From assembly GCF_001553405.1 (NCBI RefSeq), contig NZ_KQ960952.1:1-35040 (forward strand): 35,040 nt of DNA, given 5' to 3'. Below, piece by piece: positions 16,958 to 27,175 of this stretch. This DNA is from Megasphaera hutchinsoni (GTDB lineage: Bacteria > Bacillota > Negativicutes > Veillonellales > Megasphaeraceae). Numbering within the stretch: the first letter of the stretch is position 1; every line of letters starts with the position of its first letter. Under the pieces are notes generated by a model, which saw only the letters and a list, made by a program, of their open reading frames with translations, was not told where the DNA came from and ran no database searches. A program made the position numbers and the translations under genes.

Positions 16958-17012
16958 TGTCCACGCCATTTGGCCCACGGAATAGATTACATATGGAAGG
17001 CGAGCAAGCTCA

Positions 17013-20000
17013 ATGAAGGTATTTGATAATGTCACGAACATCGTTCGAGACGACATGGAAAAAACGATAAAGCGGAATAGCAAGGTTTCTGTGGCAGCGG
17101 CTTGCTTTTCTATGTATGCCTATAGTGAATTGAAGAAGCGGCTTGAAAGCATTGATGAGTTCCGTTTTATTTTCACGTCTCCGACATTTATCAAGGAGAA
17201 GGCCGAGAAGCAAAAGCGGGAATTTTACATTCCACGCCTCAGTCGTGAGAGTAGCCTGTATGGTACAGAATTTGAAATAAAGCTGCGTAACGAGATGACG
17301 CAGAAGGCCATTGCCAAGGAATGCGCAGATTGGATAAAGCGCAAGGCGACCTTTAAGTCTAACGTTACCGGTGAGAACATGGGCGGCTTTATGACCGTCA
17401 ATGCTCCTGCGGAAGAAGTAGCATATATGCCGATGAACGGTTTCACGACTGTTGATATCGGCTGCGAGCGTGGCAATAATAGCTACAACATGGTCAACCG
17501 TATGGAGGCACCGTTCTCCACGCAGTACATGCAGCTTTTTGAGTCGCTTTGGAATGACAAAGATAAGATGCAGGACGTGACCGATGTCATCATTTCAAAT
17601 ATCAGTACGGCCTACAATGAGAACTCGCCGGAATTCATTTATTTCATGACGCTTTACAATGTTTTCAGTGAATTCCTTGATGATATTTCAGAGGACGTTC
17701 TGCCGAATGAGGCGACTGGTTTTAAGCAAAGCAAAATTTGGAGCATGCTATATGACTTCCAGAGGGACGCGGTACTTGCGATCATCAACAAGCTGGAGAG
17801 ATACAACGGTTGTATTCTTGCTGACAGCGTCGGTCTTGGCAAGACCTTCACTGCGCTGGCGGTTATCAAATATTACGAGAACAGGAATAAAACTGTCCTT
17901 GTCCTCTGCCCGAAGAAGCTATCGGAAAACTGGAATACCTACAAGGATAACTATGTAAATAATCCGATTGCATCAGACCGACTGAATTATGATGTTCTCT
18001 TTCATACCGACCTTTCTCGTTCTGGTGGCTTTTCCAATGGCCTCGACCTTGATCGCTTGAACTGGGGTAACTACGATCTTGTGGTCATCGATGAGTCTCA
18101 CAATTTCAGAAATGGTGCAGGCACTCATGCCAACACGCAGGAGAACCGCTATGTGAAGTTAATGGATAAGGTCATCCGGGCAGGCGTGAAAACGAAAGTG
18201 TTGATGCTGTCTGCCACGCCGGTCAATAACCGTTTTACTGATCTTAAAAATCAGCTGGCCATTGCCTATGAAGGAAATTCAGAGTTTATCAATGACAAGC
18301 TCGATACCAAGAAGCCGATTGAAGACATATTCCGCCTGGCTCAAAAAGCGTTCAATGCCTGGAGTAAGCTTGATCCGGAAGACCGGACAACTGATGCATT
18401 GCTCCGCACATTGGATTTTGATTTCTTCGAAGTCCTCGATAGCGTTACAATTGCCCGCTCCAGAAAGCACATCGAGAAATATTACAACACTGAGGAAATA
18501 GGTAAGTTCCCGCAGCGCCTGAAACCTATATCAAGGCGTCCGAGCATGACCGATCTTTCGAGCGCCATAAACTATAACCGGGTTTACGAGCAGCTGATGC
18601 AACTGACGCTCGTGATCTACACGCCATCAAATTATATCTTTCCGAGCAAGATGTTGAAGTACATTGACCTCACGCACAACAAAGGAAATAACCTCACGCA
18701 GAAAGGCCGTGAGCAAGGTATCCGGCGCTTGATGAGTATCAACCTCCTGAAGCGTCTGGAAAGCTCTGTTTATTCCTTCAATTTGACGCTGAACAGAATT
18801 TTGGAGCTGATAAAGAGCACCATCACTGCCATTGACAGCTTTGAGAAAAACGGAAAAGCTGATTTGGACATGTATGAGGCTTCGGACAGCGATTTTGATA
18901 TTGATGACGAGAATAACGATTACTTCACCGTCGGCAAAAAGGTAAAGATTGACCTTGCCGATATGGACTATAAAACATGGCGAGATGAGCTGCAGCACGA
19001 TGCAGATACGCTTGAGCTTCTGACGCTTATGATCGCAGATGTTACACCGGAGCATGACCTGAAACTGCAGACCTTGTTGCACCTGCTGGATGAGAAAATG
19101 AAGCATCCAATCAATGAGGGCAACAAGAAAGTGCTGATCTTCTCCGCGTTCTCTGATACGGCAGAATATCTGTACGATCAAGTGTCTGCCTACATGAAAT
19201 CAAACTATGGTCTGGATACAGCGGTTATTACCGGAAGCATTGACGGACGGACTACCATCAAAGGCCTAAAAGCCACGCTCAATAATGTGTTGACCTGCTT
19301 TTCGCCTATATCAAAGAGCCGCGACGTTCTGATGCCGGACAGCACGAAGGAAATTGATATCCTGATTGCTACGGACTGTATTTCTGAAGGTCAAAACTTG
19401 CAGGACTGCGACTATCTGGTGAATTACGACATTCACTGGAATCCGGTGCGCATTATTCAGAGGTTCGGTCGAATTGACCGTATTGGCAGCAGGAACCAGT
19501 ATATCCAGCTGGTAAACTTCTGGCCGGATATGACGCTGGATGATTACATCAATCTGAAGTCCCGCGTTGAGACAAGAATGAAGATCTCCGTCATGACTTC
19601 GACCGGTGACGATAACCTGATCAATCCGGAAGAAAAAGGCGATCTCGAATACAGAAAACAGCAGCTGAAGCGTCTGCAAGAAGAGGTCGTGGATATTGAA
19701 GATATGTCGACAGGCATTTCCATCATGGATCTGGGACTAAACGAGTTCCGGCTCGACCTTCTGGAATATATAAAGACACATGACCTTAGTACGAAGCCAA
19801 AAGGCTTGCATGCAGTAGTTCCGGCTACGGAAGAGAATCCGGAGGGCGTGATCTTTGTCCTGCGGAACATCAACAACAGCATTAATATTGATAACCAGAA
19901 TCGCATTCACCCGTTCTACATGGTGTATATCGGTGTAGATGGAGACATTGTTTGCGATTATCTGAATCCGAAGAAGCTGCTAGATACCGTCCGGCTGCTG

Positions 20001-20240
20001 TGTCGGGGTAAGTCCGAACCGATTCTGACGCTGTGCGAGAAATTCAATAAGGAAACTGATGATGGAAGGAACATGGAGGAGGTTTCGCAGCTTCTTTCCG
20101 ATGCGGTCAATTCCATCATCGATGTGAAGGAAGAAAGCGATATTGACAGTCTGTTTTCCACAGGTGGTACATCTGCTCTGATGTCACAGATCAGCGGATT
20201 GGACGACTTTGAGCTTATTTGCTTCTTGGTAGTGAAATGA
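17013..20240 (+). CDS. SNF2-type helicase with N-terminal phospholipase D-like domain
   Basis: A 1075-residue superfamily 2 ATPase. The N-terminal ~200 residues resemble a PLD-like domain (KVSVAAACFSMYAYSELKKRL...RFIFTSPTF). The helicase core has Walker A G274-LGKT (273-278), DESH (360-363), SATPVNNR and, in the second lobe, QRFGRIDRIGSR (816-826). Proteins of this build are encoded next to type III-like modification and restriction genes and probably translocate on or remodel DNA during defence. It is the first gene of a tight operon (13-base gap to the next). The frame is intact. The ribosome binding site is weak (AAGGCGAGC), and upstream DNA is pseudogene material, so the original promoter may be lost. 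Confidence 0.85.
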   Translation: MKVFDNVTNIVRDDMEKTIKRNSKVSVAAACFSMYAYSELKKRLESIDEFRFIFTSPTFIKEKAEKQKREFYIPRLSRESSLYGTEFEIKLRNEMTQKAIAKECADWIKRKATFKSNVTGENMGGFMTVNAPAEEVAYMPMNGFTTVDIGCERGNNSYNMVNRMEAPFSTQYMQLFESLWNDKDKMQDVTDVIISNISTAYNENSPEFIYFMTLYNVFSEFLDDISEDVLPNEATGFKQSKIWSMLYDFQRDAVLAIINKLERYNGCILADSVGLGKTFTALAVIKYYENRNKTVLVLCPKKLSENWNTYKDNYVNNPIASDRLNYDVLFHTDLSRSGGFSNGLDLDRLNWGNYDLVVIDESHNFRNGAGTHANTQENRYVKLMDKVIRAGVKTKVLMLSATPVNNRFTDLKNQLAIAYEGNSEFINDKLDTKKPIEDIFRLAQKAFNAWSKLDPEDRTTDALLRTLDFDFFEVLDSVTIARSRKHIEKYYNTEEIGKFPQRLKPISRRPSMTDLSSAINYNRVYEQLMQLTLVIYTPSNYIFPSKMLKYIDLTHNKGNNLTQKGREQGIRRLMSINLLKRLESSVYSFNLTLNRILELIKSTITAIDSFEKNGKADLDMYEASDSDFDIDDENNDYFTVGKKVKIDLADMDYKTWRDELQHDADTLELLTLMIADVTPEHDLKLQTLLHLLDEKMKHPINEGNKKVLIFSAFSDTAEYLYDQVSAYMKSNYGLDTAVITGSIDGRTTIKGLKATLNNVLTCFSPISKSRDVLMPDSTKEIDILIATDCISEGQNLQDCDYLVNYDIHWNPVRIIQRFGRIDRIGSRNQYIQLVNFWPDMTLDDYINLKSRVETRMKISVMTSTGDDNLINPEEKGDLEYRKQQLKRLQEEVVDIEDMSTGISIMDLGLNEFRLDLLEYIKTHDLSTKPKGLHAVVPATEENPEGVIFVLRNINNSINIDNQNRIHPFYMVYIGVDGDIVCDYLNPKKLLDTVRLLCRGKSEPILTLCEKFNKETDDGRNMEEVSQLLSDAVNSIIDVKEESDIDSLFSTGGTSALMSQISGLDDFELICFLVVK

Positions 20241-20253
20241 GGAGGTGTATCCG

Positions 20254-20910
20254 GTGATTGGATTACCGAAGAGCACGGAGTTTAACCGGCGCATACCGAA
20301 GCAGAAATTCTATGAGAATATTTCTGTATCGCCGACGTTAAAGCGAGTGTTCATAGAACAGATCAAGGTGATCTACTGGCGCAACAAAGTGACTGCGACA
20401 ACTATGAATCTTGCAGCCGGAGAAACCGTGACTGAGCTGGAGGTATTTGAGGTAAAGCTAAACGGGCAACAGCTCGATGAATCTGTCCTCCGGCAGATAG
20501 ATAAAGAGATACCATACCACATCCTGTTCCTACTGGAGTATGACGGCAAGTATCAGGCGTGGACAGCATACAAGGAGGCAGCGGCCTTCGGATCAAATGC
20601 TTTTAAGGTAGGCACCTACTACCACACAGACTGGCTCCCGGAAACCGAGCTGCCTCTGAAGGTGGAAGGCTTAAGCGTCGATAAGGTATATGAAAATTTT
20701 GTGCGGCAGATTGCCGGTGACGCACTCCGCTCCGAAGAGGGCAAGACGGAATTACTGAAGGAATCTGTGGAGCGGGATAACCGCAGGCAGGAGCTGGAAA
20801 AGCAGGTCGCGGCACTGCAAACGAAAGTCCGCAAGGAAAAACAGCTGAACAAGCAGGTGCAGCTGAATGCGGAGCTGAAGAAACTGAAGAATGAATTGGA
20901 GGAACTCTGA
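20254..20910 (+). CDS. DUF4391 domain protein
   Basis: A 218-residue protein with MIGLPKSTEFNRRIPKQKFYEN at the N-terminus, typical of DUF4391, and a C-terminal coiled coil (residues about 165-218, repeated KQV/LKKLKNELEEL). The biochemical role is unknown; the family occurs between a helicase and a type III methyltransferase, as here. GTG 20254 is preferred because GGAGG (20241-20245) lies 8 bases upstream, whereas GTG 20245 overlaps that site. Its 3' end lies one base before the methyltransferase start, and that gene's ribosome binding site is inside it. Confidence 0.8.
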   Translation: MIGLPKSTEFNRRIPKQKFYENISVSPTLKRVFIEQIKVIYWRNKVTATTMNLAAGETVTELEVFEVKLNGQQLDESVLRQIDKEIPYHILFLLEYDGKYQAWTAYKEAAAFGSNAFKVGTYYHTDWLPETELPLKVEGLSVDKVYENFVRQIAGDALRSEEGKTELLKESVERDNRRQELEKQVAALQTKVRKEKQLNKQVQLNAELKKLKNELEEL

Positions 20911-20911
20911 T

Positions 20912-22876
20912 ATGGAGAAAATGAGAATGGAATCATTTGACCAGACTCAAAGCAATGTAGAGAAGATTGCGGAGTTATTTCCTAATTGTATTACAGAAAC
21001 CGTTGATGAAAACGGCAAGCTGAAGAGGGCTATCAACTTTGAGTTGCTCCGCCAGATGCTTTCCGGTGATGTTCTGGAGGGCGATGAGGCTTATGAGTTT
21101 ACATGGGTAGGAAAGAAGGCAGCTATTGTTGAGGCTAATAGGCCAATTCGTAAAACACTGCGACCATGCCCGGAAGAAAGCGTAGACTGGGATACCACGG
21201 AGAATCTGTATATTGAGGGGGATAATCTTGAGGTTTTGAAGCTCCTGCAGGAAAGTTATCTTCATAAAGTTAAGCTGATATATATTGATCCACCTTATAA
21301 CACCGGAAGAAATTACATTTATAGAAATGACTTCTCTGTGGGAAGTGAGGAGTATGATGAGCAGGCTGGACTTGTTGATGAAGAAGGCGATCGACTGGCA
21401 GCTAATCCTGTTGGCTCTGCACGTTTCCATTCAGCATGGCTTACAATGATGTATCAGAGGCTGTTACTTGCAAGAAACTTACTGACAGACGATGGAGTCT
21501 TAGTTTGCGCGATTGATGAAAACGAATTGTCTTCACTTGAAATGCTTTTAAAGGAGATATTCGGGGAAGGTACATATGATCATGTTTGTGTGACCGTTAT
21601 TCATAACCCACGTGGACAGCAAGGAAAGAATTTTTCATATACGAATGAGTATGCCATTTTTGTTTTTCCAAAAGCACTTAAAGTAATTGCTGATAAAAGA
21701 ATACCGGATGATGAGGTTAGTTGGTCGCCACTGAGAAATTGGGGTAGCGAATCAGAAAGAACGGATGCCAAAAATTGCTTCTATCCTGTGATAGTACAAA
21801 ATGATCAAATTGTTGAATTCGGTGATGTATCTCCGGATGAATATCATCCACAGCAGACTGTTAGAGATGGAGATAAGTATTATGTATATCCAATTGATAG
21901 ACAGGGCATTGAGAGAAAATGGAGATACGCAAGACAAACTGTTGAAAGTATTTGGAGTATGCTACGCGCCAAGAAAATATCTGGTGGATATGATATTGAG
22001 CTTGGGAAGACCTTTGGAATTCAGAAGACTGTATGGGATGACAAGAAATATGATGCAAATGAATATGGAACAAAGATTGTCAGTGATTTAGTGCCGGGTG
22101 GCGGTTTCTCCTTTCCAAAGAGTTTATATACTGTTTATGATTCTGTTTACGCTGCAACAGCGGAGGATAAAGATGCCATTGTAATGGACTTCTTTTCTGG
22201 TTCAGGAACAACTGCGCATGCGGTAATGAAGTTAAATGCTGAGGACGGCGGTCATAGAAAGTTTATTATGGTTCAGCTGCCAGAGGACTTGAACGAAGCA
22301 GTTTCACGTCCGGGCTTGGATGCGAGATTGAAGTCGAATATTGAAGCAACGATCAAGTATCTTACTTCTCAAGGCTATGAAGCGACGATTTGTAGTATTG
22401 GCGAGGAAAGGATTAGAAAAGCCGGAGAAAAGATCAAAGAAGAGAGTCCGCTTACATCAGCGCAGCTTGATACGGGATTTAGGGTATTTAAGCTTGATGA
22501 TAGCAACATGAACGATGTCTATTACGCCGCTGGCGATTATAGTCAGGGGATGCTGTCTATGTTGGAGTCCAATGTAAAGTCAGATCGTTCCGATCTCGAT
22601 TTGCTGTTTGGCTGCCTTCTTGAGTGGGGACTCCCGCTCTCCATGCCGTATGCGTCAGAACAAATTGAAGGTTGCACAGTTCACACTTATAACGACGGTG
22701 ATCTGATAGCCTGCTTTGACGAAAATATTCCTGATAGCGTAATTAAGGAAATCGCCAAGCGACGGCCACTTCGAGCAGTATTCCGTGACAGCAGCTTTAA
22801 GGATAGTCCTTCCAAGATTAATGTCGGTGAAATTTTCAAAATGCTGGCACCGGATACAAGGGTCAAAGTGATTTAA
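20912..22876 (+). CDS. Type III restriction-modification DNA methyltransferase (Mod)
   Basis: A 654-residue beta-class N6-adenine methyltransferase. The catalytic DPPY (126-129) precedes the AdoMet-binding FFSGSGTT (427-434), the order typical of type III Mod proteins. The target-recognition region lies between them. It should methylate adenine in a short asymmetric site, protecting self DNA and guiding the Res subunit. ATG 20912 follows GGAGG (20898-20902) by nine bases. The middle of the gene is AT-richer than its ends (for example 22 of 60 G+C at 21601-21660 and 32 of 60 at 22621-22680), which suggests an exchanged recognition domain. It is complete. Confidence 0.9.
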   Translation: MEKMRMESFDQTQSNVEKIAELFPNCITETVDENGKLKRAINFELLRQMLSGDVLEGDEAYEFTWVGKKAAIVEANRPIRKTLRPCPEESVDWDTTENLYIEGDNLEVLKLLQESYLHKVKLIYIDPPYNTGRNYIYRNDFSVGSEEYDEQAGLVDEEGDRLAANPVGSARFHSAWLTMMYQRLLLARNLLTDDGVLVCAIDENELSSLEMLLKEIFGEGTYDHVCVTVIHNPRGQQGKNFSYTNEYAIFVFPKALKVIADKRIPDDEVSWSPLRNWGSESERTDAKNCFYPVIVQNDQIVEFGDVSPDEYHPQQTVRDGDKYYVYPIDRQGIERKWRYARQTVESIWSMLRAKKISGGYDIELGKTFGIQKTVWDDKKYDANEYGTKIVSDLVPGGGFSFPKSLYTVYDSVYAATAEDKDAIVMDFFSGSGTTAHAVMKLNAEDGGHRKFIMVQLPEDLNEAVSRPGLDARLKSNIEATIKYLTSQGYEATICSIGEERIRKAGEKIKEESPLTSAQLDTGFRVFKLDDSNMNDVYYAAGDYSQGMLSMLESNVKSDRSDLDLLFGCLLEWGLPLSMPYASEQIEGCTVHTYNDGDLIACFDENIPDSVIKEIAKRRPLRAVFRDSSFKDSPSKINVGEIFKMLAPDTRVKVI

Positions 22877-22891
22877 GGAGGTGGCATCCGT

Positions 22892-25800
22892 ATGAGGATA
22901 CAATACAAACATCAAAAATTCCAAGCCGATGCTGCCAAGGCTGTCGTGGATGTATTTGCAGGTCAGCCTTATTTGACGCCTACCTATATGATGGACAGAG
23001 GAACCGGTATGTTTCAGATTGGACTGAACGAGGAACGAGATTATACCGGTTGGAGTAATCAAAAGATTGTGCCGGAGCTTTCCGACCATCTTATTCTGGA
23101 ACATATACAGAAAATACAGCGTACAAATCAGATCCAGCCTTCATCGAAGCTGGAAGGCCGCAGCGAGGGCTTCAATCTCACAATCGAGATGGAGACCGGT
23201 GTCGGCAAAACCTATACTTATATCAAGACCATGTATGAGCTGAACCGTGCCTATGGTTGGAGCAAGTTCATTATTGTCGTACCGAGCATCGCCATCCGTG
23301 AAGGAGTGTATAAGTCCTTCCATATGACGCAGGAGCACTTCGCAGAGGAGTACGGAAAGAAGATCCGTTTCTTTATTTACAATTCTGCACAGCTCACGGA
23401 GATTGACCGCTTTGCTTCCGACAGCTCCATCAACGTCATGATTATCAATTCGCAGGCGTTCAATGCCAAGGGCAAAGACGCAAGACGTATTTATATGAAG
23501 CTGGACGAGTTCCGTTCCCGCAGGCCGATTGACATCATTGCGAAAACGAATCCGATCCTGATAATCGATGAGCCGCAGTCCGTGGAGGGCAAACAGACAA
23601 AGGAACGCTTGAAGGAGTTCCAGCCGCTGCTGACGCTGCGCTATTCCGCTACGCATAAATCGGACAGCATTTACAACATGATTTATCGTCTGGACGCTAT
23701 GGAAGCATACAACAAGCGTCTGGTAAAGAAGATCGCCGTCAAGGGTATCACCGAGACCGGCAGCACAGCCACGGACAGCTATCTCTATCTGGAAGGTCTG
23801 AATCTCTCCAAGAGTGATCCGACTGCTACGCTGCAGTTTGAAGTTAAGATGGCCAGCGGTACACTGAAGAAAAAAAGCCGTATCGTGAAAATTGGAGATA
23901 ATCTCTACGACTATTCCGGCGGGCTGGAAGAATATAAAAACGGTTTTGTGGTAAAGCAGATCGATGGGCGTGACGACTCCGTGGAATTCCTGAACGGCAT
24001 CAAGATTTACGCCGGTGATGTGATAGGTGCGGTTGACGAAGACCAGTTGCGCCGTATCCAGATCAGAGAGACGATCCTTTCGCATATTCAGAGAGAACGT
24101 CAGCTCTTTTATAAGGACATCAAGGTGTTGTCGCTGTTCTTCATTGATGAAGTAGAACATTACAGAATTTACGATAAAGCAGGACAGGCGCAGAACGGTA
24201 TCTTTGCCACAATGTTCGAGGAAGAATACCGGGACGTCATCAGCAACATGCAGAGGGAGATTGGCGATGACGAGTATATGAAATATCTCGAGGCTATACC
24301 TGCAGACAAAACGCACGCTGGTTATTTCTCTATCGATAAGAAAGGCCACATGATCAACAGTAAGGTTGCTCGTAAAGAAACCACCTCGGATGACGTGAGC
24401 GCCTATGAGCTGATTATGAAAAACAAGGAATTGCTCCTTGACCGTGATCCGAAGAAGTCGCCGGTGCGCTTTATTTTCTCACACTCTGCGCTGCGCGAAG
24501 GCTGGGACAATCCTAATGTATTCCAGATCTGCACGCTGAAGCAGTCCGGTAGTGATGTCCGTAAGCGTCAGGAAGTAGGCCGTGGCCTGCGCCTTTGCGT
24601 CAATCAGGACGGAGAGCGTATGGATACCAATGCGCTCGGAAACGACGTTCATAACGTGAATGTTCTGACGGTTATCGCCAGTGAGAGCTACGATTCTTTT
24701 GCTAAGGGACTGCAAACCGAGATGGCGGATGCTGTTGCCGACAGACCGCGTGCAGTTACAGTTGACCTGTTTGTCGGCAAGGTTATCAAGGACGATAAGG
24801 GTAATGAACAGGTTATCGATCAGGATACTGCTTCGGCGATCCACTACGACATGATTGTAAACGGCTATATCGACCGCAAGGGTGTCCTGACGGATAAGTA
24901 TTATGAGGATAAGGCAAACGGAGAAATCAAGGTCGCAGAAGAAGTAGCTGACTCTGCTGCCTCTGTTATTGAAATCGTTGATTCCATCTACGATGCTCGC
25001 AGCATGCAGCCTGAAAATGCCCGCAGCAACAATGTCGAGCTTCAGGTGGATGAGGACAAGCTGGCAATGCCGGAGTTCAAAGCTCTGTGGTCAAAGATCA
25101 ATTCCAAGTCGGTTTATGTGGTTGACTTTGATACTGATGAGCTTATCAGGAAGTCTATAGCTTCCCTTGATTCCAAGCTGCGTGTTTCAAAGATTTACTT
25201 TCGGGTAGAGTCCGGCGCAATGGATACCATCAAATCGAAAGAGGAGCTGGTCGCCGGAGCTTCTTTCGCGAAGGAAGAGTCTGCCGGCTATGGCGTGACC
25301 ATCACGGCAAACTCGAATGTAAAATATGACCTCATCGGAAAACTGGTGGATGAGACCGGCCTTACACGAAAAGCGGTTATTGCTATCCTTCAGGGTATTC
25401 AGCCGCACGTGTTTAATCAGTTTAAGGACAATCCGGAGGAATTCATCGTCAAAGTCGCTGCGTTAATCAACGATGAGAAAGCCACGGCAATCATTGAGCA
25501 TATTACCTATGATGTGCTGGATGAGCACTATGGCATGGATGTTTTCACCGATCCTACCATCAAGGGCAAGCTGGGAGTAAATGCCATGAAGGCAAAGAAG
25601 CATCTCTACGATCATATCGTTTACGATTCATCGAATGAGCGCGATTTTGCCACAGACCTTGATACGAACACCGATGTCGCGGTTTACGTGAAACTGCCGG
25701 ATGGATTCTATATTTCCACACCGGTCGGACACTACAATCCGGACTGGGCGATTGCTTTCTACGAAGGCAAGGTAAAACACATATACTTCGTGGCAGAGAC

Positions 25801-25951
25801 GAAGGGCTCCATGAGTTCGATGCAGCTGCGCCTGATCGAAGAGTCCAAGATTCACTGCGCGAGAGAGCATTTTAAGGCTATCTCCAATGGAAACGTGGTA
25901 TACGACGTAGTCGATAGCTACAAGTCCCTGTTAGAGAAGGTGATGAAATAA
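22892..25951 (+). CDS. Type III restriction endonuclease subunit (Res)
   Basis: A 1019-residue protein with an SF2 helicase core and a C-terminal nuclease. Walker A is METGVGKT (100-107), the DExx box is DEPQ (226-229), then SATH. Motifs of the second lobe include ALREGWDNPNVFQ and RQEVGRGLRL. The PD-(D/E)xK nuclease is seen as NPDW (D951) ... ETK (E969-K971). It cuts DNA after translocation from unmodified sites together with Mod. AAGGAGGT lies just upstream of ATG 22892, 15 bases after mod. All motifs are intact. Confidence 0.9.
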   Translation: MRIQYKHQKFQADAAKAVVDVFAGQPYLTPTYMMDRGTGMFQIGLNEERDYTGWSNQKIVPELSDHLILEHIQKIQRTNQIQPSSKLEGRSEGFNLTIEMETGVGKTYTYIKTMYELNRAYGWSKFIIVVPSIAIREGVYKSFHMTQEHFAEEYGKKIRFFIYNSAQLTEIDRFASDSSINVMIINSQAFNAKGKDARRIYMKLDEFRSRRPIDIIAKTNPILIIDEPQSVEGKQTKERLKEFQPLLTLRYSATHKSDSIYNMIYRLDAMEAYNKRLVKKIAVKGITETGSTATDSYLYLEGLNLSKSDPTATLQFEVKMASGTLKKKSRIVKIGDNLYDYSGGLEEYKNGFVVKQIDGRDDSVEFLNGIKIYAGDVIGAVDEDQLRRIQIRETILSHIQRERQLFYKDIKVLSLFFIDEVEHYRIYDKAGQAQNGIFATMFEEEYRDVISNMQREIGDDEYMKYLEAIPADKTHAGYFSIDKKGHMINSKVARKETTSDDVSAYELIMKNKELLLDRDPKKSPVRFIFSHSALREGWDNPNVFQICTLKQSGSDVRKRQEVGRGLRLCVNQDGERMDTNALGNDVHNVNVLTVIASESYDSFAKGLQTEMADAVADRPRAVTVDLFVGKVIKDDKGNEQVIDQDTASAIHYDMIVNGYIDRKGVLTDKYYEDKANGEIKVAEEVADSAASVIEIVDSIYDARSMQPENARSNNVELQVDEDKLAMPEFKALWSKINSKSVYVVDFDTDELIRKSIASLDSKLRVSKIYFRVESGAMDTIKSKEELVAGASFAKEESAGYGVTITANSNVKYDLIGKLVDETGLTRKAVIAILQGIQPHVFNQFKDNPEEFIVKVAALINDEKATAIIEHITYDVLDEHYGMDVFTDPTIKGKLGVNAMKAKKHLYDHIVYDSSNERDFATDLDTNTDVAVYVKLPDGFYISTPVGHYNPDWAIAFYEGKVKHIYFVAETKGSMSSMQLRLIEESKIHCAREHFKAISNGNVVYDVVDSYKSLLEKVMK

Positions 25952-25969
25952 GAATGGGAGGGCTGACTG

Positions 25970-26258
25970 ATGGCGACACGCGGAAAGAACATACAATTAT
26001 TCTTGATGTACGGTGAGTCTGGAGGAAGAATCAAATGCACTCTCGCAAACTGGACGGGTGTTGCCTATAAGATTCCGAGAACAGAACTCGACAAGTGTAA
26101 AGAACGTGATGACCTGAAACAGAGCGGAGTTTACTTCCTTTTTGGGACTTCTGATGAGACGGGCAAGGGCGTCGTATATATCGGGCAGGCTGGTGCACGT
26201 AAGAACGGCGAGGGTATTCTCAATCGTCTGCAGGAGCACAAGCGCAATCCGGAGGTGA
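25970..26258 (+). pseudogene. GIY-YIG nuclease, 3'-truncated
   Basis: ATG 25970 begins 18 bases after res with a GGGAGGG site, so it was the fifth gene of the operon. The product reads KQSGVYFLFG and GVVYIGQAGARKNGEG, then LNRLQEHKRNPE, all conserved GIY-YIG features. After NPE the conserved text is replaced: the DNA GGTGAGCTGCAAAGG belongs to a UvrA-like gene in another frame. Translation would end at 26291-26293 with foreign residues. The C-terminal catalytic Glu and Asn regions are gone, so activity is unlikely. Confidence 0.72.
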
Positions 26259-26872
26259 GCTGCAAAGGCTTCGCATCGCGCAGCTTCTTATAGGAAAGAT
26301 GCATGATTTACTTATCGTTCTGGATGAGCCTACAGCATCCTTGTATCCCGCAGAGGTTGACTTTATGATAGGCATCATGGATGAGATGCGCAAGAAGAAT
26401 ACATTGCTTGTGGTAGAGCATAACGATAAGGTCATCGAAAAAGCTGATCACAATATCTATCTTGGACATGACGGGGGCAAGAACGGCGGTTACCTGATCA
26501 GTAAAGACGAGTATATGAAGCTGCAGGAGGTTCTCTGCCTTACCAGTTTTTCAAGAGAACATCTTGTGACACCCGAGTGCTGGATTCGGATTATGTCGAT
26601 TATGCAGGAAGCGAGCTGGAAATACCGCATGGATCTATACTGGGGTTCTGCGGAATGTCAGGCTGCGGCAAGACGACGATTCTCAGAAAAATTCTCCCCA
26701 AGTGTTATGAGGATTACCTGTATGTTTCACAGAAGCCTTTAAAAGGACAATCATTTACTACAGTGGCCACATACACGAAGCTCCTTGACGAGATACGAAC
26801 CTGTTATGCAAAAGCACTTGGGAAGGATAAAGGTTATTTTTCTCAGAGAGGCAAAGGTGCCTGTGATAAATG
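26251..26872 (+). pseudogene. UvrA-like ABC ATPase fragment with frameshift
   Basis: The sequence starts inside the first ATPase half: GGELQRLRIAQLL (signature motif), then LLIVLDEPTASLYP (Walker B) and VVEHNDKVIEKADH. After a one-base frame change near 26540 it continues with the second half, GMSGCGKTT (Walker A) and GACDKC (zinc site). This order is characteristic of UvrA and UvrA-like proteins of Gram-positive mobile elements. Both ends are missing, and the 3' join near 26870 shares AAATGC with the next remnant. Confidence 0.66.
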
Positions 26873-27066
26873 CGGAGTACATCGGAGACGGAAACTGGGA
26901 ATGCCCGAAGTATGGCAGAGTGATTCCTTTCGGGGAACCGGATGATGACGATGACGGCGAGAGCCTCAGCGTATATGACGCTGCTTTGATCTGGGCTTCT
27001 AATGGTAAGGACGAGGAGTATACCTTTTGCTACAGTGAGGACGAACTGGAAAGGGCTCTTCGTTGA
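26870..27066 (+). pseudogene. 3' end of a small zinc-ribbon-like protein
   Basis: The frame NAEYIGDGNWECPKYGRVIPFGE continues with an acidic run and SLSVYDAALIWASNGKDEEY. It looks like the end of a small hypothetical protein common on clostridial mobile elements. The expected CPKC is CPKY, so one metal ligand is lost. Its 5' end is replaced by UvrA-like sequence. Confidence 0.45.
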
Positions 27067-27175
27067 CCACTTCTCGTTAACGACCAAATACCGAAAAGGT
27101 CAAGTAAAAAAAGGAGAAAAGTATCAATATTTTCCAAGAATCTACTTTTCAATTTCAGTTCAAGGAGGAAATCAA

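Noticed and set aside
23141-24349. A 402-codon minus-strand frame
   Set aside because: It is the antisense shadow of the restriction subunit gene, which has all its motifs.
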